The position numbers and the translations under genes were made by a program. Of a stretch of 64,000 nucleotides of DNA, positions 39,454-51,294 are shown one piece after another. Location: assembly GCA_024305745.1 (NCBI GenBank), contig JAHRBS010000013.1:1488001-1552000 (forward strand), read 5' to 3'. Source of the DNA: Polyporus tsugae. Its lineage: Eukaryota > Basidiomycota > Agaricomycetes > Polyporales > Polyporaceae. The notes beneath the pieces were generated by a model that saw nothing but the letters and a program-made list of their open reading frames with translations, made no database searches and was not told where the DNA came from. The number at the start of each line of letters is the position of its first letter. Within the stretch, counting starts at the first letter, position 1.

Positions 39454-41666
39454 GGTTGGCTGGCAAACGGCAAGGCGCGTCGGCAGTGGGATGGTCTATG
39501 TCCCCTCGGTGTGGAGGAGGGGAGGGAAAGAAAGGAAGGAGGGAGGAGAAGTAAAGAGCGTATCGTCGGCAAGCCGGTGAATCGGATTCGCGGTGTGAAG
39601 AGCACCAAGCCGGTCTATTAAAAGTGACCTCCTGCCTGATCGGGCGAGTTACGTCTTGACATAAGCACAATAATAATTAGAAATAGTGCATGCTTCCCCC
39701 CGGGCCCCTTCGCATGTTCGGTCTCCACCCGCGCGGCGCCAGCCAACTGCGCAGACCAACGAGCCCTCAACCGATTGATGCCGCACAGCCCAAACTCAAA
39801 CTCTCTGCTCCCACCTCAGCGTCGACGTGTGCTCTGCGACGTCCACCTTTCTTGACACTGACGTCGACGCGGTGTACGCGCACCACGACGGACGGATGTG
39901 CGGAATCGAAGACGATCGGCGTCCACCGCCGCGCGAGCCCACGCAGGCCGACCCCGACCCTGGTTGACATCCGCAGTTTACCTGTGTCCGTCAATCTTGG
40001 AACATTGTACGCCTGCCGGAATTAGCGTGTCCAATTCCAATTCCTGCAAGTCGCACCGGCATTGCACCATGCACAGGCGCGAACACAGACGAGTGAGTAC
40101 TAGACAATGCCGGCTGCGCGTTCTTATTCTTCGGAATGAAGGGAACCATGGACGCGTTGTCGACCTGACGGCGGGCGCGGTGGTGGGCTGTGCCTTCGCA
40201 AGTGCTGGCAGCCTGGCACAGCCTCGCTAGTGATACTAAGTACACAAGGCCTACTACAAGCCCGAGTCGTCCAAGGTCCGTCGCGTTGACATTGTTCGAG
40301 GCAAGCAATGGTCTCATGTTTCATTTTTCTGCAGCATCATGGGGGGACAAGGTCGTGTCCCACTCGCTATGCCAACGCTGTGCTCTGGCCGGGAATCGAC
40401 CTTGCCCGGCGTCCAATTGGCCAAGAACCTGGCACCCACCGAAACAAGTCAACGGTATTCGCAGGTATTCGACCCAAGGCCATCTCTTGACCCTGCGCAA
40501 ATGTACTTCTGAACATGAATTTCTGCCTCTGTTGCCTACCTGGTACGTTGTGCGCCCATCGCCAGCCCACCGTGTTACTTATTTCACCGATTTCAACAGG
40601 GCAGACAAATTATGGCATTATCGTAAGCATCCGACTACCTCACTGATTGTTGTAGTAACTGACGCCTTTTCATGCAGATGTTACGACCTTGATGTAGAGG
40701 TCGCATATTTGTGTCAAATCGTAAACGCAATCAGTATCTCCCTCTGGGCGGGTACGCGAATGGCGAAAAGTTTGTCTTTCGTCAAGGTAGGCTTCACCAA
40801 CGATAGGATGATATCTGCTTATCTTGGGTGCGTATATTTAACCTTGGGAAGTGCTCGCCTTCATCGTCTACAGGAGCATGAGGATCCACTTCGACGGGGA
40901 GGGGCTGTTCACAATGGACTTGAAGGTGTTGACACTGTAACAGATGCCGTCCTGTCAATCGCGCTTGTGGTGCATGCTCAACCCAGGTTCAAGCTATATG
41001 GCCTGTTGACGCAGCCGCTCCGCAGCAATGGTGAATATCCTCTCTCGAAAGCCACTGACAGCAAGCTCTCAAGAGCGGGCAGGGGACACGATGACGGTGC
41101 GCATAAGTCTGAATTCACGTAACTAACTTCTCTTTCTCAGATAGGCCATGAAGCCCGCACATTGCGGCCGAATTTCAGCCACAATCTTGTGCCACTGAGT
41201 CTATTCGGTGGGAGTTCGGCCTGGACTGTCCCACGCAGAAGCATCGGGCTTGAGTCGGAGGCCTCGCACATCCTCCATAGTGCGAGCACGTATCCAGACG
41301 ACCCAGTGCCGCGTTTTGCTTAACAGGTTTTTTTTGTACTCGGAGGTAGTCTTGTGTGCCCAGAGACCCAACTTTTCGCCACGGCGCTTTGAGAGGTGAG
41401 TATATGCCGTCATAGATTCATATCTTCAGCTATCTTCCGCCGTTCTCATGACCATGGACAATTGCAGATGATCCACGCTTTCGCCACGACGCCCGCGTTC
41501 CTTGACCGCAGTTCGAGGCCAGCGGCCGCTGACCAACGCCAATAAAAGGTACCATCCTACGTCCTTTAGGGTGCAGCGTTCAGACCCTCGTCCCCGAGGC
41601 CCCACGCTTGAACGTTCCTCCAGGCTCCGTCCCCTCTTGTTGCACACAGCGCACTTGGGCTCGAAG
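39454..41666. other. Long gap with possible decayed gene
   Basis: About 2.2 kb. No complete gene could be built. Plus-strand segments with splice-like borders occur at 40180-40290 and 40608-40990 (for example TDAVLSIALVVHAQP). They faintly recall exons of the DUF6534-like family but lack its diagnostic blocks. This is either a degraded relative or chance. Confidence 0.35.
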
Positions 41667-43866
41667 ATGACGACGCTCCAGACCTTCCCTATCTCATTTA
41701 TCCCTGTTGAGAGTGCCACTGCGGCGCCCTCTCTGCCGGTTATCTCAGCTGGGACGGTATTCGCGACCTCGATCGTTTCATCTGGCAGCTCTACGGTGCC
41801 AACTGCCGTTGCGTCCCCGCTCCCGGCCGGCGATTCTGCGCTCCTGCAGAATCTGCTCGACGGCATCGATGATTGGAACATCGCGTCGGCCGCACTGCTC
41901 ATTGGGTTGGTTATCGCCTCCCTGTAAGGAGCCATATCCACACTGGGGTGTTGTTTCCTGACACTAAGTGTCTCTCGGACAGCACATGTGGAGTCGTGTG
42001 TACGAAGGCGATGACCTACTTAGGCGAGAAGAATAGGGGCGGTGGTCTGGTCATCGGCACGGTGAGTCTCGCATGTTGCCCATCTTCATACCATCAGTGG
42101 TAACCGATATGCGAAACAACAGGTCGTCTGTTTGGTGTGAGTTTATGTTGGAATCATGGAAGTTGAGATGCAGAAGATAACCTCCCGTACACGAAGGTTG
42201 CTCAATCTGGTACAATTCGTGGCAATGGTCGCCGCGGCGTACTCTGCGATGATCGTTGACTTTGGAAACAGGGAGAGCTGGCTCAATAGCAGGACGTGAG
42301 TCTACTAGGTAGCTTACTATCTCGTTAACCTCATAAATATCTTGCCTTGACTAGGAGCGTCACGGTGAGATATGATCATGATCGGCCTACGACTCTATCG
42401 CAATGCTGAATCCTACCTCGATTCCTAGATCCAAATTGGGCTCGTGGTAAGCATGCACACTTGATGAATGTAGGGGTAGGTGATAACATGCACGATCATA
42501 GGCCTTTGTAGCTTCAATTGCCCATACGTAAGTTCACAAGCCCAGCCTGCAAGACAACTGCTGAAAGGCGCACAATAGCTTCTTCGCCTTCCGTCTCCAT
42601 GCCGGTAAGTCACTCGGAGATTTTGGTTTGCCTCGCTAACTTCTTTTCACAAAGTCAAGCGGAGCGTGATTCTAACGATGATCATTGTGGGCATTCGAAA
42701 AGTTGATTGCATGGCGTGAAAAGACTCAGCCTATTCCTTGCAGCTGTTCTTCACGTTGCTACAGTTCGGTAAGTTGCACGTTCCTAGGAGAAATATCCAG
42801 GGTTCCGTATTGACATACACCCTGAGCTTTCGCCATTGGTAAGCATCGAAAATGGTCCAATCCGCACACATGACATTGAGCAGATGGGCGAAGTTGCTGT
42901 GGTACAGATGTGAGTAGTATCCGTTGACATTATAGTGAAGACCTTATATATCGTAACTACGTACAGGGCGCAACTAGGCTTCGTCAATATACTCCTCCTG
43001 GGCGACGACGACATTGTCGGTAACGTTCATTTTGAACTGAATGGTGCCCCCACTGACTCTCTTTGCAACAGTGGACTGAATGTGCGACGTACTCCATCCA
43101 GGCGGGGATCAACGTCACCATCGCCGCCATTGCGTATGTTTGGATCCAAAAGCCCTACGTTCTGCAGAAGTGAGCATAGTCGTTCTTCGTGGTGCGGATT
43201 ACAACCTACCACCTTTTATTCCTCAGGTATGGTCGCACGACGTTCATGGAGGAGTTCCAGTATTGGACCATCAAGAGCCTGTTCGGCGCCTTGTAAGACC
43301 ATTGCCCAGTTGAAGTTGACCTGCGTTGCATTAACGCGTGGCTCACCCAGCTGTCTCTCTATTTTCAATGCGATCCAGTCCGCCATCATGGATCTAGATA
43401 TGCTTTGGCTTGCGGGCACCTTCGTGATCGGCAATCGTACGTGCTCACACCCCATCGATGCATATGTATCGGCCACTAACAACAGGACTCGACAAGTGTA
43501 CACATTGAGTGTTCTCTTGACGTAAGTCCGGCCGTCGCTACATCCTTTCTCGACATTACTGAGTAGCACCGTATCGCAGTCTGGAGTCGGATCGTCCGAC
43601 TGGTTTTAGCCCGACGGTACTCAGCATCGCACCGACCCCTCGATCAGACACACGCTCCATTGCTCCTCGCTCTTCGATGGCGACGCTGACGGAGGACACT
43701 GCGCTCTGGGAGGACATTGTCAAGGCCCAAACTATGAAGGCGGCTAGTCAGAGTCTTCCGAAGGTGCGTTGCCATAGTCTATGATACGATACAGTCCCCT
43801 AGAAGCTGCCAACAGGAGGTCGATAAGATTACGTACGACCTTGGGTACGAAAAGGCTGCCGCATAG
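41667..43866 (+). CDS. Diverged DUF6534-like membrane protein
   Basis: Function unknown. The ATG at 41667 opens an 86-residue exon with a Ser/Thr/Ala-rich leader and the first helix (IASAALLIGLVIASL). Further exons: TCGVVCTKAMTYLGEKNRGG; a very short VVCLV exon; LLNLVQFVAMVAAAYSAMIV, then DFGNRESWLNSR; CPYAHNSFFAFRLHAVKRSV, then ILTMIIVGI; WTECATYSIQAGINVTIAAI, then AYVWIQ; YGRTTFMEEFQYWTIKSLFG; and SAIMDLDMLWLAGTFVIGN. The tail TRQVYTLSVLLTLESDRPTG is followed by a Ser-rich cytoplasmic end (EDTALWEDIVKAQTMKAASQ) and a final exon ending YEKAAA, with stop at 43864-43866. Helix order and exon plan mirror the tandem copies, but sequence identity is low. Several internal joins are provisional. 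Confidence 0.55.
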
Positions 43867-45296
43867 GCAAACCTGGAGCCTTGCAAGGGTGTTTGTTTCG
43901 TCGGCGGTATGCGCGTCAAACCTCGGTCAAAGAGCTCCTTGTATCACCACGCTCTATGTAACTCGCCCCTTACATCCCAGCTTTGGACTCCTTCTGGTCG
44001 GAGGATGGCGGATGGACAATCATATAACTTTGGACTGTTTTAGTACCCTCACCAAAACATAGTAACGAAAATCGCTATATCATTGTATCGCACTGTCCGT
44101 AGATGTGTCCAGTGTACAATACGTTGATGATATGAAGCCCGGTCGTGAGGAGCTTCTTGGATTTCGAGCCCCCGACGTCAGCACTCTGTTAAGTTACAAG
44201 GTTTCCTCGCCGTCCGCCTAAGGAAGTAGGTAGCTATTAGACATTTGAGACAGAACGTCAGCTGTCTCAGCGAAGTCAAACTCCCCGTGGTCTTGTCTCA
44301 CATGCATGAGTCGCTGGAAAATTTTATATCGTCCAAGTTAGGACACCCAGGACATACACAAATTTAGATAAATTTCAAACGGATGAGAAGAACCGTTAAA
44401 GTCGGATTTGTCCTCTGTCCGTTACGTCTCCGTCTATAGCCATCGCCACGTCCTTCCGGCTCCATGACGTCCGGACGTTGTGTGGGGGCCCGTAGACATA
44501 CAGTTGTCTGGCCATTCAAGTTTGCAGAATAGCGAACGCACCGGGTAAGTACACATCCGGGTTCTGTGATGGGTCAAGTGACGGCGCAACATAGAATCGG
44601 GGCGGAAATGACAAACGTAAACTCGGTCAATACAAATTCAATTGTGCACAGCGCTGACGCACCAAAGCAAGCCTCTCCTTTGGCTATCACTTTAACTCGG
44701 GCCTGGGAAGTCGACGCATACCGCAGCGTACAGTCCGTGGGTGGGAACACATTTGCCTCGTGGCCGACGTTGTCCAACGCGTGTCGAGAGATATATCATA
44801 TCCATGCACAGATGGCGATGAAGATTTCGGTATATTTTGGGCATAATTGGGCGATGGGTTGAAGTTTGAAACACATTTGGAGGTGGAACGGACTCGTGCC
44901 TAGGTCTGAGGGCTGAGAGTTGCCCGATCCAGCGCATCGAGCGACGATAGGAGAATGCTCCCCGAGGAGCGCCAGCCGCATTTAGGGGGCTCGGAGACAC
45001 GCCGCCAAGGTAGGAGAGATAGAAAGGTCACAAGGAAAGCGCGGCGGGCAGTATAGAATGGATATATGGTGGGAGAGCGGCGGGGCGGACGTTGAGCGAA
45101 GACAAGATCTGCGCGGGAGAGTGCTTGGAAACGAGGTATCAGGGTGAGGCTCTCCATAACGCCGGTGCGTTACTTGTCTCTTCTCGTCACCTTCCTCGTC
45201 GGTGCCCGCCGTCTGCGACGCCGACGGCGCCCTCCCCGTCTTTCCTTCAGCCCGCCCCTCGTTTCTCATGACCATCTGCCCCTCTAGCTTCGTCCG
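43867..45296. other. Intergenic stretch, no gene supported
   Basis: About 1.4 kb before the next gene. ORFs are short and featureless. A CT-rich leader precedes the ATG at 45297. Confidence 0.5.
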
Positions 45297-48200
45297 ATGA
45301 CCCCTCGTCTTGCCCAGGCTAAGAAGTCTCGTCCTTTGTCGGCAATTTTCATCGGCTCTGCTGGTTCAACGCCTCCCGCCCTCCCAGACCTACCTGAACC
45401 ACCCAGCCCTAGTACATCCTCCACGTCTGGCCTTCCATCTCCACCAGCAACCAACTCTACGGGGAGTGGAAGCGTTGGCGAAGGCAGTACTCACGCCGGC
45501 AGTCTCCGTCACCGAACGCCCAAGCTCACGACCTCGACTAGTAGCATGTCTGGAGGCGGCCTCGGTGACAAGTCTTACGAATACCGCAAGAAGAGGTCAT
45601 CCGCCATAGCAGACGAGGACGACGCAGATGAGAATGAGAACGATGAAGATAACACGGCGCGGTTGGACCTACGGAGACGCTCCTTCACCAAAGGTGCTGA
45701 TAATGCGTCTGCGCTGCAGCGGGTAAAGACCCTGACCGAACGGAATCGTATCGTACGTGGCGGACATCTCAGAAACACGCATATACTGACACCATATGTT
45801 GCCGATCGCTTCGATTGAACTCATATCGGGATGGGACTACTATGATCTCCCGTTTCCCTGCGTCATCTCAACTCTACCTTACTCTGTGCGATGCAATAGG
45901 TTCTTGACAAGCTTACTTCAATCTCTCGCCTCAATTCTCCAGCACCTTCGTCGACTCGTTCCAGATCCCCGCTATCGCCACCAACAGCTGGCTCTACTTC
46001 ATCATCGTCTGCTTCTGCTACATCGTCTTCGCGCAACTCGTCGTCTCAGAGTCGGCCTCCTTCTGTAACCAATGCGTTTCTCAATGGACGCCACCGAGAC
46101 GCTCAACTATCTGGCTCAGAGACGGAGCGCGAGAGTCAGCGCCATTCCACCTACTCTACCTCTTCCGATGACAGATCAACCCCTCCACCTTCCGCATTCC
46201 CACTCTCCGAAGCCCGCAACTCCGCCTCCGTACGACAGCGCCGTATCTCTGCACCAGCTTCTCCAGGCAAAGTTCGCGCCGCAACCCGAGATAAGGACCG
46301 TAGGTCGCCAGGTCCCTCACGAACGCCTCGCAAGCGTGTATCCGTCACACTTTCGGTAGATGAAGGATATGGGCCCTACCGTTCAGACGACGACGACGAT
46401 GACGATGTGACAACGGCTGCGTTGGCCGCCGTGGCTTCATCCCGGAGGAGTCCAACTGGGAGTGGTGGAAAGAAGGGCAGGCAGCCTTTGCCCAAGGAGT
46501 TCAGAGATAGGAAGCTGTCCGATGAGAAGGTAAGCATACGTCGCCCAATAGCCCAGTGTTCATTGCGAACGTGCATATTCCAGGCGCCAAACCTCGAGCC
46601 AGCTACGCCTCACCAGTTGTCTAACCGTGCTGAATTGGGACGAGGGTCCCCTTCGCCACGGAAGACCCGCATTTCCACATCAGACCCTCCAGGATCTCCA
46701 CGACGACTTGGCCAATCCCGATATTCCACAGTACGGGAGCTCACGCGGAAACACCAGATGCGATGGATGTCGGAAGACCTTTCTTCGCCCTCGCGCGAGC
46801 ACCCTGAGCAATCGTTCGATAGCACAGGCAGACGTCAAGGACACCGGACAGGGAGCTCCGAAGGTCTGTTGGGGACCGCGGGAGGGAGGAGTCTGGTGGG
46901 AGAGGGGCTTCGCGCTGCTGGCCTTACTAAAAGACGAGACGAGGACGTGTTCGTTTCCGCCAACGGCGGCGCACAGGCGTCGACGCTCGGGCAACGGATG
47001 CGGTCCACTGGTCACTCTTCAAATATTTCAAGTATTGAAGGGGATTCCAGCTACGACCAAAGCTTCGAGGAAGGAAGCCGCGTGGACGAGGGCCTTGGAC
47101 CACCGCGCAATCCGAAGACACCGATCAACTCCAGTATGCGGGCTCGGCCACAGAGCGGGGTGCTACTTCGCCCTGGCACCTCCATGGCCGCTCTTCACCA
47201 CGATGAGTCGGCGCCCCCACGTACAGCCCCTCCTGCGCTCAGGACCTATCGATCGACCTACACCCTTCAAGATAGGAACGTCGAGGACCTCCAACGTCAG
47301 GCTCAGGACAGAGCCTCCCCCTTTGGGACGATGCGGTCATCGACTGCACAAAGCGGCATGCGAGAGGCGAATGGCGACCACAAGAGGCTCATGCTGGAGG
47401 CGCTTACCATGTTCGAGTCACATCTCTCTCGCTTGCCTCCCATGGGTCAGACGACCACCTCCACTATCCCTGAGGTTTTCCAGAGCGCTCAGCATCTCGT
47501 GCATTCGCTCGACAAGTTGAACGCTATGCTCAAAGACGGAACCAACAAGGCTCTGGAGGCACAGATCGACGCCGAGCTCGCGGATTACAAGGATGGTGTT
47601 GACCTGCCGGAGCTATGGCGCGAAGTTGGTTCAGACCATCGGGAGAACCTCCGCGTGAGCGACGAAGTTGTCCGGAACATGACGGGCTTCTTGCTTGGCG
47701 TCGGCAAGATCCTCCGTGAAGCCACGTCCGGTACGCAACATCTCCGAACGATGAGTCTAGACGAGGAAGTGACACGGAGGCTGACGCCCGATATACAACT
47801 GAACGGCGGCGGCCGCGACTTCGATGGCCGTCGGAGTTCATTAAGACGAAGTTGGGAGCCAGGCAAGGAGACCGCCAGACTCATGACGAGGTTGTCCGGC
47901 TTGGAGGAGAATGAGCGAACGGGATCCCGCCCCGGGTCGTCTATGAACGTACTGCGGAGCTCCACGACTTCCAGCAGCGAAGGCCGCAGTGTGACCGAGG
48001 CGAACGACGGCACTCCCACGACGGTCCGCCAATCCGCACCCATCTCTACCTCGACGACTGCCGCCCGCCGCCTATACACCCCTCGAGATCGCGTAGACAG
48101 TAATGTGACACTCTTCAGCCCTGACGAGTTTGGTAGTCCAGCCGACTACGAGCCTTCACCTACCCCCCTTTCTAGGCAGTCCTACCCCTCCCTTCCCGAC

Positions 48201-48878
48201 CGTCGCGCGTTACCCCCTCTTGCAGTTGCCCCTTCTCTTCCCACCCTACCCTCCGAGTCACTCCTCACGCGAAGCAGTACATCATCTACGACTACAACGG
48301 ACAAGCTGAGCAGACGCAAGATCTCCGCTAGCTCGATCGTCACTATCCGGCCCGAACCCACACCATTCACTCCGTCCATCAAGCCTCCCAACCCGACGAC
48401 CGCAGTCACTACGGCCACAGTGTCCCTATCTCCCGAGAACAGTACCGCGTCATTCCCGCTGCTGAGGAGTGAGTCGGGGAGCTCCTCGCGCACGAACGGT
48501 GTCACCTTCTCGCGACCTTCCACGACGTCGGTGTCCACAACATTGACTGGACTGCAGCATCAGCATGAGAGGGGTGCGAGGAATCGCAAGGTGTCTTTTA
48601 ATTCCATTTTTGCTGACCGAACCCTAGCACCAACTCTTTCTCCAGCAGCCGCCATCTCATCCCCCCAGTCTGGGTCCGAGTCGGAAAGGGAGAGGGATAG
48701 GGATAGGGAATCGCGCTCCAGGACAATAAGCGCTCGCCCGAGAGCGTCGATGGAGGCGAGCCGTGGTGAGGCGAGTCCCGTGGAGGCGGTACGAAGGAGC
48801 TTGGCCACCACCGTGTCGTATTCCGCCGCACGCAGAGAACGACGCCGAACGATCACCGAGATATTCTCGCACCGATGA
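45297..48878 (+). CDS. Large Ser/Arg-rich protein, unknown function
   Basis: Three exons (45297-45752, 45900-46529 and 46584-48878) give 1126 aa. Most of the protein is low complexity, rich in Ser, Thr, Pro and Arg with many SP/TP sites, so it is probably heavily phosphorylated and disordered. Blocks include ALQRVKTLTERNRI-VLDKL (across intron 1) and a Lys/Arg stretch with an eight-residue acidic run (SDDDDDDD). A predicted helical region at about residues 627-740 (KRLMLEALTMFESHLSRLPP; VFQSAQHLVHSLDKLNAMLK; VVRNMTGFLLGVGKILRE) is the only part that looks folded. The C-terminus RRTITEIFSHR is basic. A cytoskeletal or cell-polarity scaffold would fit this style of protein, but no domain supports that, so function is left open. 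Confidence 0.8.
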
Positions 48879-51294
48879 GTTCATTCGCACGCTTTATTGG
48901 GTAAGCTCCATGTACTCTCCCTCGCCCATGACGCTATTCTCTGACATGTCGCATTGACAGGCTGTAGATCAGATCCCATTCTATTCTCGGTTTTCCACCA
49001 ACCTGCCGAGCCGTACACCCTTCACCCACCCCCGTTCCCACTACAGACGGTCTGGTAATTATGTCGCCGGACAGTTCGTACATCCCTTCATTTTTTTCTT
49101 GTTCACTTTTGGCCCTTCACGAACAGCGGCAGCACCGTGGGGTCGTGTGCAGATAGCTGCGTGTGGAGTGTGGTAATCTTGTGTCTGTGTCTATGCCGGT
49201 GCCTCTTCTGTCTCTCTCCTCCCTATCTCGCTCTCTCACTTTCCTCTGTTCTTATATCTCCCCCCACCATCATCAGTCTCGTCTCCTGTATTCCCACGCC
49301 GAAATCACACGTATGTTTATGGGCTTCACATGCACGATATGACGAGCCACCCCAGAGTATTTCTTGCTAATTAGCTATAGCAATGTAATGGGATGGTTGT
49401 TCGACCTACAGTAGCCACGAGTTGGCCACGCCGTTGTGACAATCTAGCAACCTAGTAGTAGCAGGTACCGATCCACCTTATAATCACCATACACATATGG
49501 GAACCATGTTCCCAATTAGTGGTTTAGAACACAGACCCTACGTATGTACACAGGCTAATTTGCGGGCAGAAGAATATTGTCGGGTGCCGCGTTAGCCGAT
49601 GTGCGCCGTGTCTGTACTTGAATTCGCTATGATGGGTGTCCTTGGTGGATCCGCTGCGACGGGCCTTTCAGGTCTCCGGTTGATCTTCAGGCACTTGAGG
49701 AAGCAGACGTTGCTATGAGACTTCAAATAAGGCCGGTTAGCACCTTCTTCGCCCATGCGCCGAGGTACTTTGACATATGCATATCTGCCACCACTGGTGG
49801 GATTCGCGCTGGTGTTCAATTGAACGTTCGAAGTCATAGCCTCAACCTCGTCCTGTTGATGATTGCATCAAAAGCTGCCAGTGACCAAGGTTTGGAAGCT
49901 CCCCTGCAGCTTACATCGCTGCCCCCGGTGTGTAAGGATGCTTGAGGTCCTCGTCCATTGAACTCAGCGAACGCGTTGTTTGACAGATGACGGTAACGCT
50001 CGACCTAGATTGTCCTCGTTGAGCCCATGAGAGGCAACTCGGAGATGTTCAACGGTCCGTCGGTAAGGTAACGGAAAGTTGAAGCTGACGGTACCTTCAT
50101 CCCGGCTGTTCAACGTTCAACGTTCGTGAGTCGGGCCTGTTGAACATGGTCACCGGTGGAAGGGCCGGGTTCGAAGCAGTGTCGTGGTGCGTATATGAGC
50201 CAGAGCGGCCCCCTCAGTCTCATGCTCAGCTCTCCCACTTCATACTCGCGCTCCCGCTCACAGACGACGTCGACCTCCACTCGCGGATTTGCACCTCCTG
50301 TGTGTGAACTCCCTAGGGCCTCGTGCGCACCGAATTTCCCATATGGAAGAGCCGCCGCCATTCAAATGGTCACCCTGAGGCTGGAGCGTCTCGCACGCCC
50401 TTCATAGAGTACGCATGCCTAGCTCCTTCGGTGTCTGTAGAAGATATCGCCTCAAGTTCAATACAACAGGACTCCGAATGCCTATCGGACAAAGTCTGGC
50501 TCAAGATGTTCCAGCGTCCTTCATAGGAGCCGTGCGCAAGACAGGGTCCACCATCGTGAGTTCGTGACTGTGATCTGGAGTCCATCGCAACGGCAACGGC
50601 AATGAGGCACATCATGCATCATCGCCGGAACTCCACCTGGCATAATTAATGCGAGTGACGTCATACTGCGGTCAGAAGATACGTATGTACTTACAATGCT
50701 CATGCAAAGACGCGGATGGAGAGCGGCAGGAGCATTCAAATTGTGTGTGTGGTTGACCTTCTTCTGGTTCTCCTTCTATTCGGCGTTGACAAGAGCTACA
50801 GATAGTCTAAGTGCTTCACCTTTTCCAAAACGACCCGCCCAAATCAACCGGAATAGTTGGGTGGCTTGGCCCGGCGCAATATTATGTAGGTGGCGGTGGC
50901 CCTGTTCCACTACGATACTTCCGTGTTATTCCTGCCCGCAACACGTGGATGCAATCCGAGTCGGAAGGGGATCTGGATTGGGAACGTAGTGCGGGGGGAA
51001 ATACTGTATGCTCAGACGAGGACGTGGGACAGGAAGCCAAGATCAGATCCACGAAATTGGGCGGGTAAGTATAGCGTCGGCAATCGGTCCTCCCACCGCT
51101 CGAGCCTCGAGCCTCCCTCTCATCTTCTCTTTCCCCACTGTGGTCGTCTCTGGGTCGTCTGCGCCTTTGCTCTCCCCTCCTGTCGACAGCCTTAAGCTGG
51201 CCGGTAGCACACTCCTTTTACTCACCTTCTTTTACTTTGGGACAGCGACGTAACTCGTTCATCTGTGCATATTCCACCCTTGGGCATCCACGCC
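48879..51294. other. Long intergenic stretch
   Basis: About 2.4 kb. The first 500 bp are CT-rich and probably the 3' UTR of the preceding gene. A minus-strand open frame at 49592-49837 has ordinary-looking amino acid use but no family match and no start exon. GTTCAACGTTCAACGTTCG at 50107-50125 is a small direct repeat. No gene is supported. Confidence 0.45.
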
